DNA from: Tricholomella constricta
Lineage: Eukaryota > Basidiomycota > Agaricomycetes > Agaricales > Lyophyllaceae
Length of the DNA: 64,000 bases
Reading direction: 5' to 3'
Assembly (NCBI GenBank): GCA_013368375.1
Contig: JAACJP010000035.1
Location: forward strand, 395,071 to 459,070
The translations under genes were made by a program, and so were the position numbers. The notes below the pieces were generated by a model, which was not told where the DNA came from, did not search any database, and was given only the letters and a program-made list of their open reading frames with translations. Below are positions 62,548 through 64,000 of the stretch, in pieces (positions within the stretch are counted from its first letter, which is position 1; each line of letters starts with the position of its first letter).

Positions 62548-63760
62548 CCGTTTCGCATCCCTTTTCCATCCGGGGCGGCGAGGCGTTGTACCGTGAAGCC
62601 CTTTGCGAAGATGGACCTGAAGGCTTCGACTACGGCTCCGGCGTCTCGGGGGCCTTCCAGATGCTCGTGGATGAAGTACGCGACTGCCGGGTTCCTAGAT
62701 AGAACTGCCCTGACGAAATCCGCGGCTTCCTCTTGGGATTCGGTCGTGAGGGGGTACGTCAGGTCACATAAGGACATGATGAAGGAGGGGGTGGGTGGGT
62801 TGTACGGCACTACAAAGATGGTGGCCTCTGCCGTGGAGATGGCACTTCGTTCTATGAGGACGTCCACAGCGTGTTGGTTGATGTTGAAGACGAGGAAGTG
62901 GTAGGGGGGTTGAACACGGCCGTTGGTTAGGTTCATGCGATCGGGAGGAGCTACAATTGCTTTGCCTACGTCCGCGACTTTTCCTATGAGTTCCCGGACT
63001 TGAGAGACTGCCGTGAGGGGCAGGGAGTCAAAATTGCCGTCGTAGAGTCAGATCCAGACTTTCGGACCAGGTTTTTCTTGCCATAGTAGGAGCAGATCCG
63101 AAGTGACATTGTAGGATGGGGCGTGTCACAGGTGGACTGTTGGGAATCCGCCCGGTGGGGTTCTGGTGCATACTAGTCCTTTCACATTTTTCTCCACCCT
63201 CCCTTCTATCGTTGTGAGCCAAGGGTAGTTTACATCGCGGAGGAAATGCAGGGGGTCTACAGGGGGTTCTTCTTGGGCTGGGGAACCGAGGCGATGATTC
63301 GGGGTGGGGGAGAGGTCCATTTCTGGGGACTGACGTGCTCGGGGGGGTGGGGTTGGGGATTCTTGGGGTTGGAGCATGTTGTTTGGTGTGCGGGTTCGTC
63401 TCCCGGTGGGCTTGTGTACGCGTTCAGTATACTGGCTGTATGTGTGCGTGAATTCTACTCACTTGGCTATTGGGGAGTTGGTTGTTGATTCCGGGGACTG
63501 GGAGCGGAGGGAAGGCTTCCAGTGAGAAGAGGGGAGTTGGTTCGTTCTCTGGGGTACCCCCGAAAGGGTCATCTTCTTGTGGCATCAACGGGATTAAAGC
63601 GGGTGGGAATACTTCTTCTAGGATGGAGCTACGTCTCAGTTTTTGGGTGATGCGTGGGTTATCGCCTGCGCTTCTCGTCGGGCTTCCGTCCGGCGGTCTC
63701 TTGTTCGAGTCGCGTAGTTTAATTAGTTGGGCCAGTGTTAGAGAGAAGTTTTGAGTCCGT
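62548..63760 (-). pseudogene. LINE ORF1 fragment, decayed
   Basis: The frame 62936-62548 reads MNLTNGRVQPPYHFLVFNIN, then VPYNPPTPSFIMSLCDLTYP and VAYFIHEHLEGPRDAG. This is the central part of the ORF1 protein of agaricomycete LINEs that normally goes on to a CCHC knuckle; the knuckle part is cut off at 62547 by element A. Upstream pieces (VYDGNFDSLPLTAVSQVREL without its first residues, LHFLRDVNYPWLTTIEGRV, and an N-terminal segment at 63470-63754 with EEVFPPALIPLMPQEDDPFG) are interrupted by stops and frame changes, for example TGA near 63048. It is unrelated in sequence to the ORF1 on the other side of element A. Confidence 0.65.
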
Positions 63761-64000
63761 ATAAATGAGTATGTGAGCGTCCTATTTGTAGTTTATTTTC
63801 TGTTCATTTTCCAATCCTGTTCCTTCCTATAACTCCCGAACCGATTTGCACCTTCCGTATTTCCCACGTATTGACTTGTTGTGATTCGATTTTACGTGCA
63901 TTTTCAGGGCCCCGACTGGGGGGGAGGTGGGGGAGGCGGCGGGGGGGTGAGTGTCTGGGGGGCGGCTGGGGTTTGTTCGGTGTTCGGTGATTTCTAATTA
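63761..64000. other. Edge sequence, probably LINE 5' region
   Basis: Pro/Gly-coding low-complexity G-runs near 63915-63965; nothing else supported. Confidence 0.35.

Noticed and set aside
1..64000. CRISPR arrays, bacterial operons or phage-like modules
   Set aside because: No spaced direct repeats of that kind; introns, tRNA intron and gene content are eukaryotic throughout.

Overview
The window reads as a filamentous basidiomycete, most likely an agaricomycete. Its genes carry many 45-65 nt GT-AG introns, it has a GH7 cellobiohydrolase with a fungal CBM1, and its repeats (Plavaka-type transposase, DUF6729-type transposase-like genes, Tad/I-like LINEs, Ty3-type LTR elements) are those typical of agaricomycete genomes. 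No organism name can be read from the sequence.

Host genes are few. They are the 5' end of a beta-carbonic anhydrase (1-472, -), an F-box protein (9743-11017, -), a secreted GH7-CBM1 cellobiohydrolase (12503-14164, +), the APC/C activator Cdh1/Fizzy-related (16043-17934, -), an intron-containing tRNA-Ala(AGC) (18227-18309, -) and a small nucleoporin-like SFEELR-repeat gene (18410-19385, +). Everything else is nested mobile DNA.

Region 1 (1585-9685) is a DNA transposon with 24 bp terminal inverted repeats and an 8 bp target duplication. It carries one 9-exon gene joining AT-hooks, a DUF6729-like zinc region, a DDE-like core and a DEDDy 3'-5' exonuclease. A 2.07 kb non-autonomous LTR element (5885-7950) that encodes only a KH-domain protein sits inside its fourth exon. 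Region 2 (20119-26809) is a nearly intact LINE inserted in a tRNA-Ala-like pseudogene, with a 14 bp target duplication and a (TCA)5 tail. Region 3 (about 26867-36972) is a Plavaka-type element with two divergent multi-exon genes. The transposase gene (992 aa) holds a 3.9 kb LTR element (29237-33132) in an intron, exactly at the splice acceptor. That LTR element encodes one unknown 908 aa protein and no polymerase, and is packed from end to end with short perfect hairpins. Region 4 (about 37385-43439) is a second, frameshifted LINE. Region 5 (43440-62547) is an old 12.6 kb Ty3-type element. It carries a tandemly duplicated, intron-containing antisense gene with a Zn2Cys6-spaced cysteine cluster and a repeated polypurine tract, one copy lying in the middle of pol. 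It is split by a young intact Ty3-type element (52894-59352). Region 6 (62548-64000) is a decayed LINE ORF1.

Gene models were assembled by hand from splice signals. All multi-exon models reported as intact keep phase through every junction, which is the main support for them.
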